A DNA stretch of 64,000 nt, taken from contig NZ_NIJF01000089.1 of the NCBI RefSeq assembly GCF_003316765.1, positions 78,968 to 142,967 on the forward strand, in the 5' to 3' direction. Every line of letters starts with the position of its first letter. Positions within the stretch are counted from its first letter, which is position 1. Position numbers and translations under genes: made by a program. Of this stretch, positions 18,112-25,822 are shown one piece after another. The DNA comes from Bacillus sp. P14.5. Its GTDB lineage: Bacteria > Bacillota > Bacilli > Bacillales > Bacillaceae_B. Under the pieces are notes generated by a model. That model worked only from the letters and a program-made list of their open reading frames with translations, was not told where the DNA came from and searched no databases.

Positions 18112-19485
18112 TTGGAAGGGTTTTTAGAAGCAGTAGGATCAGTCTCGGCATGGTTGTGGGGACCGCCAGTAATTATCATATTAGCAGGTACAGGTATTTA
18201 CCTGACAATATTATTGAAATTTGTGCAATTTCGATATCCGATTTACATATTTCAGCAAACGTTAGGAAGTATTTTTAAGAAGCCGAAAGGTGAGGGGACG
18301 GTCACCCCACTGCAGGCCTTGACCTCCGCACTTTCAGCGACGATTGGGGCAGCGAACATTGTAGGAGTTCCGGCTGCAATCATGTTTGGCGGCCCTGGAG
18401 CGCTGTTCTGGATGTGGGTCATCGCTTTAATGGGCATGGCACTCAAATTTTCTGAAAGTGTACTGGCGGTAAGATACCGTGAGAAAAATGAACAAGGCGA
18501 ATTTGTCGGCGGACCGATGTATTATATGAAGAATGGTCTGAATATGAGGTGGCTTGGTGTTTGGTTTGCATTTGCTTTGATGATCGAATTGATCCCCAGC
18601 ATCATGGTTCAGGGTAACGCAGTTGCTTCAACTGTGCAGGAATCCTTTGAAGTGAGCGGCTGGATCACAGGTGTGGCTATAGCAGCAGTGGTATCGCTGA
18701 TCGTTTTCGGAGGAATTAAGCGAATAGGAAAGGTAACTGAGACTCTGGTTCCTTTCATGGCATTCCTTTATGTCGGTGCGTGTTTGGCCATCTTGTTCAT
18801 GAACTTGGAAGAGCTGCCCAATGTATTGAATCTTGTATTTACACATGCCTTTCAGCCAATGTCGGCAATTGGAGGATTCGCAGGTGCAGCGGTGGCTGAA
18901 ACCATTCGCTGGGGATTTGCCAGAGGACTGTACTCCAATGAAGCAGGACTTGGAACAGCACCTATCGCCCATGCTGCAGCAACGACGGACCATCCGGTAA
19001 GACAGGGATTATGGTCTATTATAGGAATCGTTATTGATACACTGATCGTTTGTACGGCAACCGGCTTTGTAGTGATTTCATCAGGTGTATGGACAGCTGA
19101 GGGTGCATTGGAAAATCCATCAGCATTAACCACTCAGGCATTTTCCAATTATCTCGGCAACACAGGAAGCTTCCTCGTGACATTTTCAATGATTTTCTTT
19201 GTATTATCAACTATTGTAGTTATTATTTTCTATGGATCGAAACAAGCGGAGTTTCTATTTGGACTGAAAGCCGCCATAATTATCAAATTTGTCTATATAG
19301 CTGCAATCATACTGGGTTCGATGGGTGCTGCGAGGGTAATCTGGCAATTCCTTGATCTTGCACTTGTGGCCATACTGGTACCTAATATCATCGCGGTACT
19401 GCTTCTCAGCAAAGAAGTGAAGAGGCTTACTCAAGAGTTTTTCACTTCGGATAAATATTACCTCAAGGATATTGGAGAGAAGTAA
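18112..19485 (+). CDS. AGCS family sodium/amino-acid symporter
   Basis: Inner-membrane alanine/glycine (or glutamine) cation symporter, 457 residues, about 11 helices. The family signature appears as GTVTPLQALTSALSATIGAA with NIVGVPAAIMFGGPGALFWM, and later RGLYSNEAGLGTAPIAHAAA. TTG 18112 is the start, preceded by AGGGGG. Like MotPS just upstream it would use the sodium gradient (inference). Substrate not determinable by eye. Monocistronic with terminator. Confidence 0.92.
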   Translation: MEGFLEAVGSVSAWLWGPPVIIILAGTGIYLTILLKFVQFRYPIYIFQQTLGSIFKKPKGEGTVTPLQALTSALSATIGAANIVGVPAAIMFGGPGALFWMWVIALMGMALKFSESVLAVRYREKNEQGEFVGGPMYYMKNGLNMRWLGVWFAFALMIELIPSIMVQGNAVASTVQESFEVSGWITGVAIAAVVSLIVFGGIKRIGKVTETLVPFMAFLYVGACLAILFMNLEELPNVLNLVFTHAFQPMSAIGGFAGAAVAETIRWGFARGLYSNEAGLGTAPIAHAAATTDHPVRQGLWSIIGIVIDTLIVCTATGFVVISSGVWTAEGALENPSALTTQAFSNYLGNTGSFLVTFSMIFFVLSTIVVIIFYGSKQAEFLFGLKAAIIIKFVYIAAIILGSMGAARVIWQFLDLALVAILVPNIIAVLLLSKEVKRLTQEFFTSDKYYLKDIGEK

Positions 19486-19502
19486 ATAACCTGGTTAAGG
19501 AT

Positions 19503-19535
19503 CTGGCTGGTGTAAAGATGCATCAGCCAGTTTTT
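19503..19535 (+). terminator. Terminator of the AGCS gene
   Basis: 10-bp stem CTGGCTGGTG / CATCAGCCAG (one G-U) with an 8-nt loop and TTTTT. Confidence 0.88.
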
Positions 19536-19781
19536 ATATATAAAGTGGAAGCGCCCTGTACAGGCCCGACAGTCATAATGTTCTACGCAGCGGCAATTTC
19601 TGCATACTGAATTCTTATTTTCTACACAATTGGCAATAGCTCGCCACTTACTCTTATTTTCCGGGAAATATTTTAAAAGGAAATTATTTCTTGCGTCAAT
19701 TTCTGCATTTAACGATCCGCACATCGACTGGTTTTGAAATTAGAAAAAAAGGATAAATACCGGGAAAAGGCGGTGATCAAG

Positions 19782-21098
19782 ATGAAGACGGATGTGTTTA
19801 TATCAGGCGGTGGCATTGGAGGACTTACACTTGCACTTAAGCTTGCAAAATGCGGTGTTGATGTAACAGTGATCGAAAGGCTTCCTGGTCCGACACCTGT
19901 ATATAAAGGCGAACTTCTTCAGCCTAAAAGCCTTCAGATTTTTGACGAATTAGGGCTTTTAGAGGAGATAAAAGCAAACGGCCATGTTATCGAAGAATTA
20001 AATCTTGTGGAAATAGATAAAAATTCGGGTTCCATGGATGAATCCAATATGAAATACAACGTGGTGCCTGGTGAATATTCCTTTTCACTGATGATTCACC
20101 ATGAAAAATTGAAAGAAATCATCAGGGATGCTGCACTTTCCTATCAGGCTTTCCATTATAAGTCAAACAGCAGCTGCAAAGGATTCTCTAATGGCAACGC
20201 CATAGTGGAAGATAGAAAAGACAAGAAAGAAGAGATGTATGAAAGCTCCTTTTTCATAGGTGCGGAAGGACGCACCTCGGTTACGAGGAATGAAATGGGA
20301 ATTGATAAAGAGGAAAACCAGTACAACCACCATTTTCTCACTGTCACTTTTCCCAGGCCTCCCTCTTTTACCAAGGGAAAAATCATTTCAACCTTTGACC
20401 GTTTCCTTGGGCTTTTTCCGCTCCCTAATAACGAAGTACGTTCGGTCTACCTCATTCCGGCAGGCGAGTATAAGGAGTTGCGGAAAAAACCAATAGAGCA
20501 TCTTTACGATTTATATATTGAATTATGTCCTGAGATGGAGGGATACGTGAACCAGATCCCTAACTGGAAAACCATTCAGCTGATGGTACCGGTAGCTTAT
20601 CATACAAAAGAATATATAAAAGGGAATAAAGTACTTATTGGAGATGCTGTCCATACCGTCCACCCAATGGCTGGGGAAGGAATGAACATGGCCATACAGG
20701 ACGGAGACGTTCTCGGGGAGCTTCTGTGTGATATGTATTCTCAAAACAAATTAAACTCAGAAAATCTTAAGTGGTACCCTCATGTACGGAGGGAAAGAGT
20801 TAAAAATCAAATGAAGCTGAGTCATCTTTCTGCCCTGGCCTATTCTTATCCCTACAGGTCGGTCGGAAAGCTGAGAAAGAGGAGTTTGATGAGAATTGAG
20901 CAGGATCCCATCCTTCACTTCAAACAAATGCTGAACATATCAGGGCTCGGCATGTGGGAGGACACAATAAAAGACCGGCTTATCCAAGGCGGCCTGCTTC
21001 CAAAAAGGAGCACACCCCTTACAGAGAAAGAAAAAGAGGCAAAGTTATTCACGGATAGACAAGACTATCCATGGAAACGGAAGGAGCAGCTAATATGA
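19782..21098 (+). CDS. FAD-dependent aromatic/quinone-type monooxygenase
   Basis: Group A flavin hydroxylase (PHBH/UbiH type), about 438 residues. The dinucleotide fold is DVFISGGGIGGLTLALKLAK, and the FAD ribose-binding GD motif is LIGDAVHTVHPMAGEGMNMA. An internal acidic segment (FIGAEGRTSVTR) matches the DG-type motif region. The ATG at 19782 is preferred because a GGCGGTGAT site precedes it, although the frame is open from 19734. Its TGA overlaps the ATG of the next gene, a methyltransferase, so the two act together, probably on a hydroxylated then methylated small molecule or quinone (inference). Substrate unknown. Confidence 0.82.
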   Translation: MKTDVFISGGGIGGLTLALKLAKCGVDVTVIERLPGPTPVYKGELLQPKSLQIFDELGLLEEIKANGHVIEELNLVEIDKNSGSMDESNMKYNVVPGEYSFSLMIHHEKLKEIIRDAALSYQAFHYKSNSSCKGFSNGNAIVEDRKDKKEEMYESSFFIGAEGRTSVTRNEMGIDKEENQYNHHFLTVTFPRPPSFTKGKIISTFDRFLGLFPLPNNEVRSVYLIPAGEYKELRKKPIEHLYDLYIELCPEMEGYVNQIPNWKTIQLMVPVAYHTKEYIKGNKVLIGDAVHTVHPMAGEGMNMAIQDGDVLGELLCDMYSQNKLNSENLKWYPHVRRERVKNQMKLSHLSALAYSYPYRSVGKLRKRSLMRIEQDPILHFKQMLNISGLGMWEDTIKDRLIQGGLLPKRSTPLTEKEKEAKLFTDRQDYPWKRKEQLI

Positions 21099-22081
21099 TA
21101 AGAGAGTATATAAGGGTTTGGCGGGCGAGGGGCTGGATGAAACAAAATATGCCGTTTCTTAGAAGCTGGCATGCCTATGTAGGATACGAGCTGGATTTGT
21201 TCAAGTCATTTAATAAACCTGCTTCAATTAAAAAAGTGGCAGCGGAGAGAGAGCTTGAGTATGATCTTCTAAAACAGTGGGTTGAGGTAGGGATCATCCT
21301 TAAGCATTTCAAAAGGATGTCGGCGGAAAAAGTAAAAACCATTAAGAAATGGAAACTGCCGAAATCAAAATCCAATCGATTTTCTTCAGGGATTATTCTA
21401 AAGGAAATGATGGAACTTCATATACCTTCTTTACTGGCATATCCCGAACTTCTCAGGAATCAAAGTAAGCAGCATTTTGATTCCACTGTACATGGACCGA
21501 CGGTTGCCAAAACATCATCACTATTGGAACAGCTTGCTTATCCAAAAATTGAAAAGGTAATGAAAAAGTACAAAGTGGATTCCATTATTGATGTCGGCTG
21601 TGGAGAAGCGGGGTATTTACGGAAATTGTCAAAGAAGTTCCCCGATAAAAAAATGGTAGGCGTTGAAGTGAACGAGGAAGTAGCCGACAATGCAAGAAAC
21701 GCCGTGAAAGAACATGGGAACATTGAAATCCTGAATAAGGACATAAATGAGTATCAGCCGGAGAGTAAGTACAAGCTTGTAATGGCCAACAACCTTCTTC
21801 ACTATATAGAGCCGGGTGACAGGACCGGTTTTTTCCAAAATGCTGCTCAATGGATTAAAAAGAATGGAGTGCTTTCTATCATAACCCCCATTCAGAAACC
21901 CAAGCATGGAAAAGAATTTTCCAGTGCCTTTAATAGTTTTTTCATGACCTTTGATAATCTGTATCCAGTTCCGACAGAAAAGGATTTAAAGAGTTTTGCA
22001 AAAGAATCCGGACTTAAGATGGTTTCCATTGATCCCATTATTAAAGAAGGCGGCTGGTATATTGCTGTTTTTAAAAAATAA
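21095..22081 (+). CDS. Class I SAM-dependent methyltransferase with N-terminal helical domain
   Basis: A 328-residue protein. The first 110 residues form a helical, winged-helix-like region as in O-methyltransferase dimerisation domains (YVGYELDLFKSFNKPASIKK). The catalytic domain has motif I IIDVGCGEAGYLRKL, acidic loop GVEVNEEVAD, and motif IV-like MANNLLHYIEPGDR. GGAAGGAG lies before ATG 21095, which overlaps the monooxygenase stop as ATGA: translational coupling. Likely O- or C-methylation of the monooxygenase product (inference). Confidence 0.82.
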   Translation: MIREYIRVWRARGWMKQNMPFLRSWHAYVGYELDLFKSFNKPASIKKVAAERELEYDLLKQWVEVGIILKHFKRMSAEKVKTIKKWKLPKSKSNRFSSGIILKEMMELHIPSLLAYPELLRNQSKQHFDSTVHGPTVAKTSSLLEQLAYPKIEKVMKKYKVDSIIDVGCGEAGYLRKLSKKFPDKKMVGVEVNEEVADNARNAVKEHGNIEILNKDINEYQPESKYKLVMANNLLHYIEPGDRTGFFQNAAQWIKKNGVLSIITPIQKPKHGKEFSSAFNSFFMTFDNLYPVPTEKDLKSFAKESGLKMVSIDPIIKEGGWYIAVFKK

Positions 22082-22111
22082 AAAATTCCATAATATAATA
22101 TCCCCAAGCAT

Positions 22112-22136
22112 GTTTTTAAGAAATTGCACAGGGAAT
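22112..22136 (+). promoter_or_regulatory. Candidate sigma-B promoter of yfkM
   Basis: GTTTTT, 13-bp spacer, GGGAAT, close to the general-stress consensus GTTTAA-N13-GGGTAT. It lies 43 bp before a gene of the general stress protein 18 type, which fits known sigma-B control of that family. Confidence 0.65.
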
Positions 22137-22179
22137 AAATGAAGTGTAGAAAAAATGCAAAGCAAAAGGAGAGGTTACA

Positions 22180-22701
22180 ATGGCAAAGATCGCATGTTTA
22201 GTAACAGATATGTTTGAAGATGTGGAGTATACCAAACCAGCAGATGCATTTAAAGAAGAAGGACACACAATCGTGACGATTGAGAAACAATCGGGCAAGA
22301 CAGTGGAAGGAAAGCAGGGAGAGGCGAAGGTTTCAATTGATGAAGGCATCGACAATGTGAACCCAGATGACTTCGACGCCCTATTCCTGCCGGGAGGATT
22401 TTCTCCAGACCAATTACGCGCAGATGATCGTTTTGTACAATTCACGAAAAGCTTTATGGATGCTGACATGCCAGTATTCGCTATCTGCCATGGCCCGCAG
22501 CTCCTTATCACAGCCAAGTCACTCGAGGGAAGAACAGCGACAGGATTCAAATCCATCAAGGTCGACATGGAATATGCAGGTGTTGAATACAAAGATGAAG
22601 AGGTTGTTGTCTGCAAAGACCAGCTTGTTACAAGCCGAAATCCAGATGACATCCCGGCATTCGTCCGTGAATCACTGAAATTATTAAAAAATGCATCATA
22701 G
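22180..22701 (+). CDS. yfkM: DJ-1/PfpI family general stress protein (YfkM type)
   Basis: Cytoplasmic 173-residue protein of the DJ-1/PfpI superfamily. The nucleophile elbow is PVFAICHGPQLL with the conserved Cys-His; the acidic partner lies in the N-terminal TDMFEDVEYTKP segment, as in PH1704-like enzymes. Family activities reported include protein deglycase and protease; the role here is stress protection by analogy. AAAGGAGAGG precedes the ATG. A sigma-B-like promoter stands upstream. The gene is followed 14 bp later by the second TIR element. Confidence 0.9.
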   Translation: MAKIACLVTDMFEDVEYTKPADAFKEEGHTIVTIEKQSGKTVEGKQGEAKVSIDEGIDNVNPDDFDALFLPGGFSPDQLRADDRFVQFTKSFMDADMPVFAICHGPQLLITAKSLEGRTATGFKSIKVDMEYAGVEYKDEEVVVCKDQLVTSRNPDDIPAFVRESLKLLKNAS

Positions 22702-22714
22702 AGATCTACTGAAA

Positions 22715-23072
22715 AGAGGCTGGGACAAAAGTAGAAAACTAATTGATGCAAGTAGAAATCATCGAAAATAAAACCGCATGAGGTCAAGGTTATATACTTG
22801 ATCTCATGCGGTTCATTTTTGTTATTAGGCTCTTACCTTAAACATGTTATTTTTTAGATTAGGTTATCCGCCAGTTCCTGATCGTAGGCGGATTGGAGCG
22901 GAAGGTGTGCGACCTCCTGCGGGACTAGCGGGACAGGTGAGACCCCGCAGGCAAAGCCGAGGAGGCTCAGCGCCCGCCCCGCGGAGTCGTGCACCTGGAG
23001 CGGAAATCCTTTCTTTATACTCAGACACATTCTTTTGAAAAGAGCTTTTTATAAGGTTTTGTCCCACCCTCT
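22715..23072. repeat. 358-bp TIR repeat element, copy 2
   Basis: Same length as copy 1 and nearly identical. Left end AGAGGCTGGGACAAAA is intact; the right end differs by one base (CACCCTCT instead of CAGCCTCT). The inner hairpin arms differ at two positions from copy 1. It sits immediately downstream of yfkM and could act as its terminator, since the outer inverted repeat is followed by T-rich sequence. Confidence 0.92.
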
Positions 23073-23655
23073 TACTTTATGCACTAAGAGTTTTAGTGAG
23101 AGAGAAGAACTACATAGAATCTATTATAGAAGAAGCATTATATGCAAAACTCTCTCCAGTGTATTAACGAGGGCTCTGAAAATCTGTGAATTTCTAGCAC
23201 ACATCTTTTATCTTGAATAATTGCTCTTTAGTACCCGAGAAATTATAGAATCGTTCACCATGATTATTGTCATGGAATCTTGTAATTACATGCCAATTGG
23301 ACCAGAGCCAGTTCGAAAGGTTTTCAAAAACAAATATTTGAACATAAAGATTGGATCAATCGCATTCCGACCATTATCAATACAAAATTTTTCTTTTAGC
23401 TACTCGAAAATCAAGGAAAAGATGATTATTCAATTATTCTCTGTAACACAGTCTTGAGGAACGACAATATCATAAAGCCCTTCATATAAACTGAACATCA
23501 TTTTTTGTTGTTGAATCACTGGAAACCACAAACTTTTATTAATAGTTCTAATATAAAGTAAGGCTTTAATAGCGGGTAGTGTCCTTTTATCTAAAGATTG
23601 ATTGGAGTCGTGCACCTGAAACGGAAATCCACACTTTTTCGTAAAACTTGAAGTA
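23073..23655. repeat. Degenerate intergenic region with a repeat remnant
   Basis: No convincing gene; short frames lack ribosome sites. At 23604-23632 GATTGGAGTCGTGCACCTGA and the following ACGGAAATCC match the right part of the 358-bp element core, so this is a decayed copy. The minus-strand frame 23430-23615 might be a decayed gene fragment but is unrecognised. Confidence 0.5.
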
Positions 23656-23699
23656 AAAAAGGCAGAATTGCTCTTTGAAGCGAGCGATTCTGCCTTTTT
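23656..23699. terminator. Bidirectional terminator
   Basis: Stem AAAAAGGCAGAAT with GCTC extension, 8-nt loop and the matching arm, ending in TTTTT. A-rich on the other side, so usable from both directions; it lies downstream of yfkK on the minus strand. Confidence 0.88.
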
Positions 23700-23758
23700 C
23701 CTTATTGTAGGATTTTTTAGTGCCCTTAAATTTTCAAAGCGGTTCTTTTACAGCACAC

Positions 23759-23983
23759 TTACTGCTTTCTTAAGTTCCCAAGCTCTTCAACGATTGCCTG
23801 CATTTCCCGGGGACTGAAGTTGTTTTTACGCTCAACCATTTCGTAAATATCGCGAAGTTCTTCATACATTTCGCCGTCAAAGTGGGAAGGCTTAATGGCG
23901 CCTACATTAACGACTCTTAGCTTTTCCTTAATTTGTTCAATCATAAATTCTACATTTTCCGAAGATTTTTGTGAAAGATCCAT
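23759..23983 (-). CDS. yfkK: UPF0435/DUF1128 protein YfkK
   Basis: Small cytoplasmic protein, 74 residues, helical, of the UPF0435 family. Conserved stretches: [16 protein letters not shown] and [17 protein letters not shown]. The ATG at 23983 is chosen since AAAAGGATGG stands 8 bases upstream; the first ATG at 23995 directly abuts that site. Placement between yfkM and yfkI/yfkH agrees with the B. subtilis order (yfkJ, a phosphatase, is absent here). Function unknown. Confidence 0.85.
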   Translation of the reverse strand: MDLSQKSSENVEFMIEQIKEKLRVVNVGAIKPSHFDGEMYEELRDIYEMVERKNNFSPREMQAIVEELGNLRKQ

Positions 23984-23995
23984 GTTTTCATCCAT

Positions 23996-24297
23996 CCTTT
24001 TAGGGTTTGGTCATTAGTAACATCTTTTCATTATTAGAGAGCGATGTCAATATAAATAAGGATGGGAGCCACAGCGTGTTGGTATGTTTGAACGACAGGG
24101 TAAATGGATAAATAATACTATTGTTCTATCAACTGCAAGACTTAGAAAGTGTCTCGATAAAAGGGATTTTGATAAGAAGCGGGAAGAAGATAGAAGAGGT
24201 TGGTGTCTTTAAGATTTGTTCACTTTGCTTCATCGTTATATGATTAAAGAAAGTAAACAGGTGCAAGCTAACAACATTAATGTATCGGAGGATGACT
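23996..24297. other. Intergenic region between yfkK and yfkI
   Basis: About 300 bp without a gene. AT-rich with no clear hairpin; must hold the divergent promoters of yfkK and yfkI-yfkH. No recognised operator. Confidence 0.4.
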
Positions 24298-24681
24298 ATG
24301 GGAACAAAGAGATTTTTCAAAGGTTTGGTTTTTGGCGCAATGGCTGGGGGATTCATTACATTACTGAATAAAGAGACCAGAGAAGATGTGATGAACAGCA
24401 CGAAGAAGGGCGGAGAATTCATCAGCCGTTATGCCCGTGATCCTCAGCTTCTGGTGGAATCCACTAGGGAAGTTTATGAAAAGGTCAGAGAAACAGCTCA
24501 GCAAATAGGAGAAGATATGGAATTCATCAATTCTAAAGTAGAGGAAATCAAAGAGCTGTCTCCCCAGGTAAAGGAATTGATAGAAGACACCAAAGAAACC
24601 TTGCATTCTTCTTCAGAATCTTATAAAGAGGTATTTACTGAGGAGGAGGGTCATTCCGCCAATAACAGTGTGGAGAAATAA
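24298..24681 (+). CDS. yfkI: YtxH-domain protein (YfkI-like)
   Basis: A 127-residue protein with one N-terminal glycine-rich membrane segment (GLVFGAMAGGFITLL) and a long charged helical tail, the YtxH-like layout. GGAGGATGACT precedes ATG 24298; the frame extends upstream without a ribosome site. It is 21 bp before yfkH and likely cotranscribed. Symbol assigned from position next to yfkH. Function unknown, possibly envelope stress. Confidence 0.7.
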   Translation: MGTKRFFKGLVFGAMAGGFITLLNKETREDVMNSTKKGGEFISRYARDPQLLVESTREVYEKVRETAQQIGEDMEFINSKVEEIKELSPQVKELIEDTKETLHSSSESYKEVFTEEEGHSANNSVEK

Positions 24682-24702
24682 AGCATAATAAGAGGTGAAA
24701 GG

Positions 24703-25542
24703 ATGACTAAGAGGAGCAAAGCTGGAGGAGTAAAAGGATTTTTTAAGAAGTTATTTCAGAAGATAACAGATGGAGATGTGACAGGACTGGCTGCACAACT
24801 TGCCTACTTCTTTCTTCTTTCACTTTTCCCATTATTGATATTCATGGTGACGTTGATTCCGTATCTGCCAGTTGAGCAGGGAGATATTTTGAATGTGATC
24901 AGGGATTTTGCACCAGGTGAAACAATGGACATGATTCAATCAACATTAAATGAAGTTATGTCCAATCGCAACACAGGGTTATTATCCTTCAGTATTATCG
25001 CGACGGTTTGGTCGGCATCCAATGGTATGAACGCTATCGTAAAATCATTAAATGATGCATATGAAGTCGAAGAGACAAGGTCGTTTATTGTGACGAGGCT
25101 TATGTCAATCGTTCTGACCATCGCGATGATTTTTGTGTTTGTCATTGCGTTGCTGCTTCCTGTGTTCGGCAGACAGATCGGGCTGTTCCTGTTTTCTCAA
25201 TTCGGATTTTCCGATCAGTTCCTGACGATTTGGGGAGCCATAAGGTGGGCCATTTCCCCAATCATTTTGTTCATCGTATTTGTCGGTCTTTACTTTATTG
25301 CCCCGAGTAAGAAAATCAAATGTTTAAGCGCTGTTCCCGGAGCTGTGTTTGCAGCACTTGGCTGGGTAGGTGCTTCGCTGGCTTTTTCTTACTATGTGAG
25401 CAATTTCGGAAATTACTCTGCCACATATGGAAGCATCGGGGGGATCATTGTCCTGATGATCTGGTTCTATTTGACGGGTATCATCATTATGATCGGCGGA
25501 CATATCAATGCCATCATGAATGTGAAAAAATCAGAATGCTGA
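24703..25542 (+). CDS. yfkH: YihY/BrkB family membrane protein (YfkH)
   Basis: Inner-membrane protein of the YihY (formerly BrkB) family, 279 residues, six helices. Signatures: LAAQLAYFFLLSLFPLLIF near the N-terminus, a central ATVWSASNGMNAIVKSLN, and at the end GSIGGIIVLMIWFYLTGII. The molecular function of the family is not established; it was once misnamed ribonuclease BN. Follows yfkI in a short operon ended by a strong terminator. Confidence 0.9.
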   Translation: MTKRSKAGGVKGFFKKLFQKITDGDVTGLAAQLAYFFLLSLFPLLIFMVTLIPYLPVEQGDILNVIRDFAPGETMDMIQSTLNEVMSNRNTGLLSFSIIATVWSASNGMNAIVKSLNDAYEVEETRSFIVTRLMSIVLTIAMIFVFVIALLLPVFGRQIGLFLFSQFGFSDQFLTIWGAIRWAISPIILFIVFVGLYFIAPSKKIKCLSAVPGAVFAALGWVGASLAFSYYVSNFGNYSATYGSIGGIIVLMIWFYLTGIIIMIGGHINAIMNVKKSEC

Positions 25543-25543
25543 G

Positions 25544-25579
25544 AAGAGTTTACCGGTTATTACCGGTAAACTCTTTTTT
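25544..25579 (+). terminator. Terminator of yfkI-yfkH
   Basis: 14-bp stem AAGAGTTTACCGGT / ACCGGTAAACTCTT, 4-nt loop, run of T. Confidence 0.9.
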
Positions 25580-25647
25580 CAGTTGGAGCAGACTAAGCAG
25601 AAGAGGCTTACAAGGAGCCTCACTACCACTTGAGGGAGGAAAAGACC

Positions 25648-25752
25648 TTGACAAAAAAGACTAAAAAAGATGACGGCACGAAACAAAACAGCAAGCAGAA
25701 GCCGCAGAACAAAACTTCAGGATCTGCTAACGGTCAAAACGGTTACCACTAG
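25648..25752 (+). CDS. Very small Lys/Asn/Gln-rich protein
   Basis: A 34-residue ORF from TTG 25648 with GGGAGGAAAAG upstream and a perfect terminator 20 bp after its stop. Sequence is hydrophilic and basic (MTKKTKKDDGTKQNSKQKPQ at the start), like minor acid-soluble spore proteins in composition. I do not recognise a family. The combination of ribosome site and terminator supports a real gene. Confidence 0.55.
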   Translation: MTKKTKKDDGTKQNSKQKPQNKTSGSANGQNGYH

Positions 25753-25771
25753 AGTGCTTGAAGCTATATAG

Positions 25772-25804
25772 AAAAAGGGTTTCCTCAACGGGAAACCCTT
25801 TTTG
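25772..25804. terminator. Terminator, probably bidirectional
   Basis: AAAAAGGGTTTCC / GGAAACCCTTTTT perfect stem with a 6-nt loop, between the small ORF and the convergent P-type ATPase. Confidence 0.9.
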
Positions 25805-25822
25805 AATAAAATACTTTTACTA

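Noticed and set aside
19458..19724. Cys-rich minus-strand frame of 88 residues
   Set aside because: No ribosome site, overlaps the AGCS gene end and its terminator. The cysteine pattern was tempting but unsupported.
23221..23615. Short frames on both strands downstream of the second TIR element
   Set aside because: No ribosome sites or recognisable domain; at best a decayed gene remnant.
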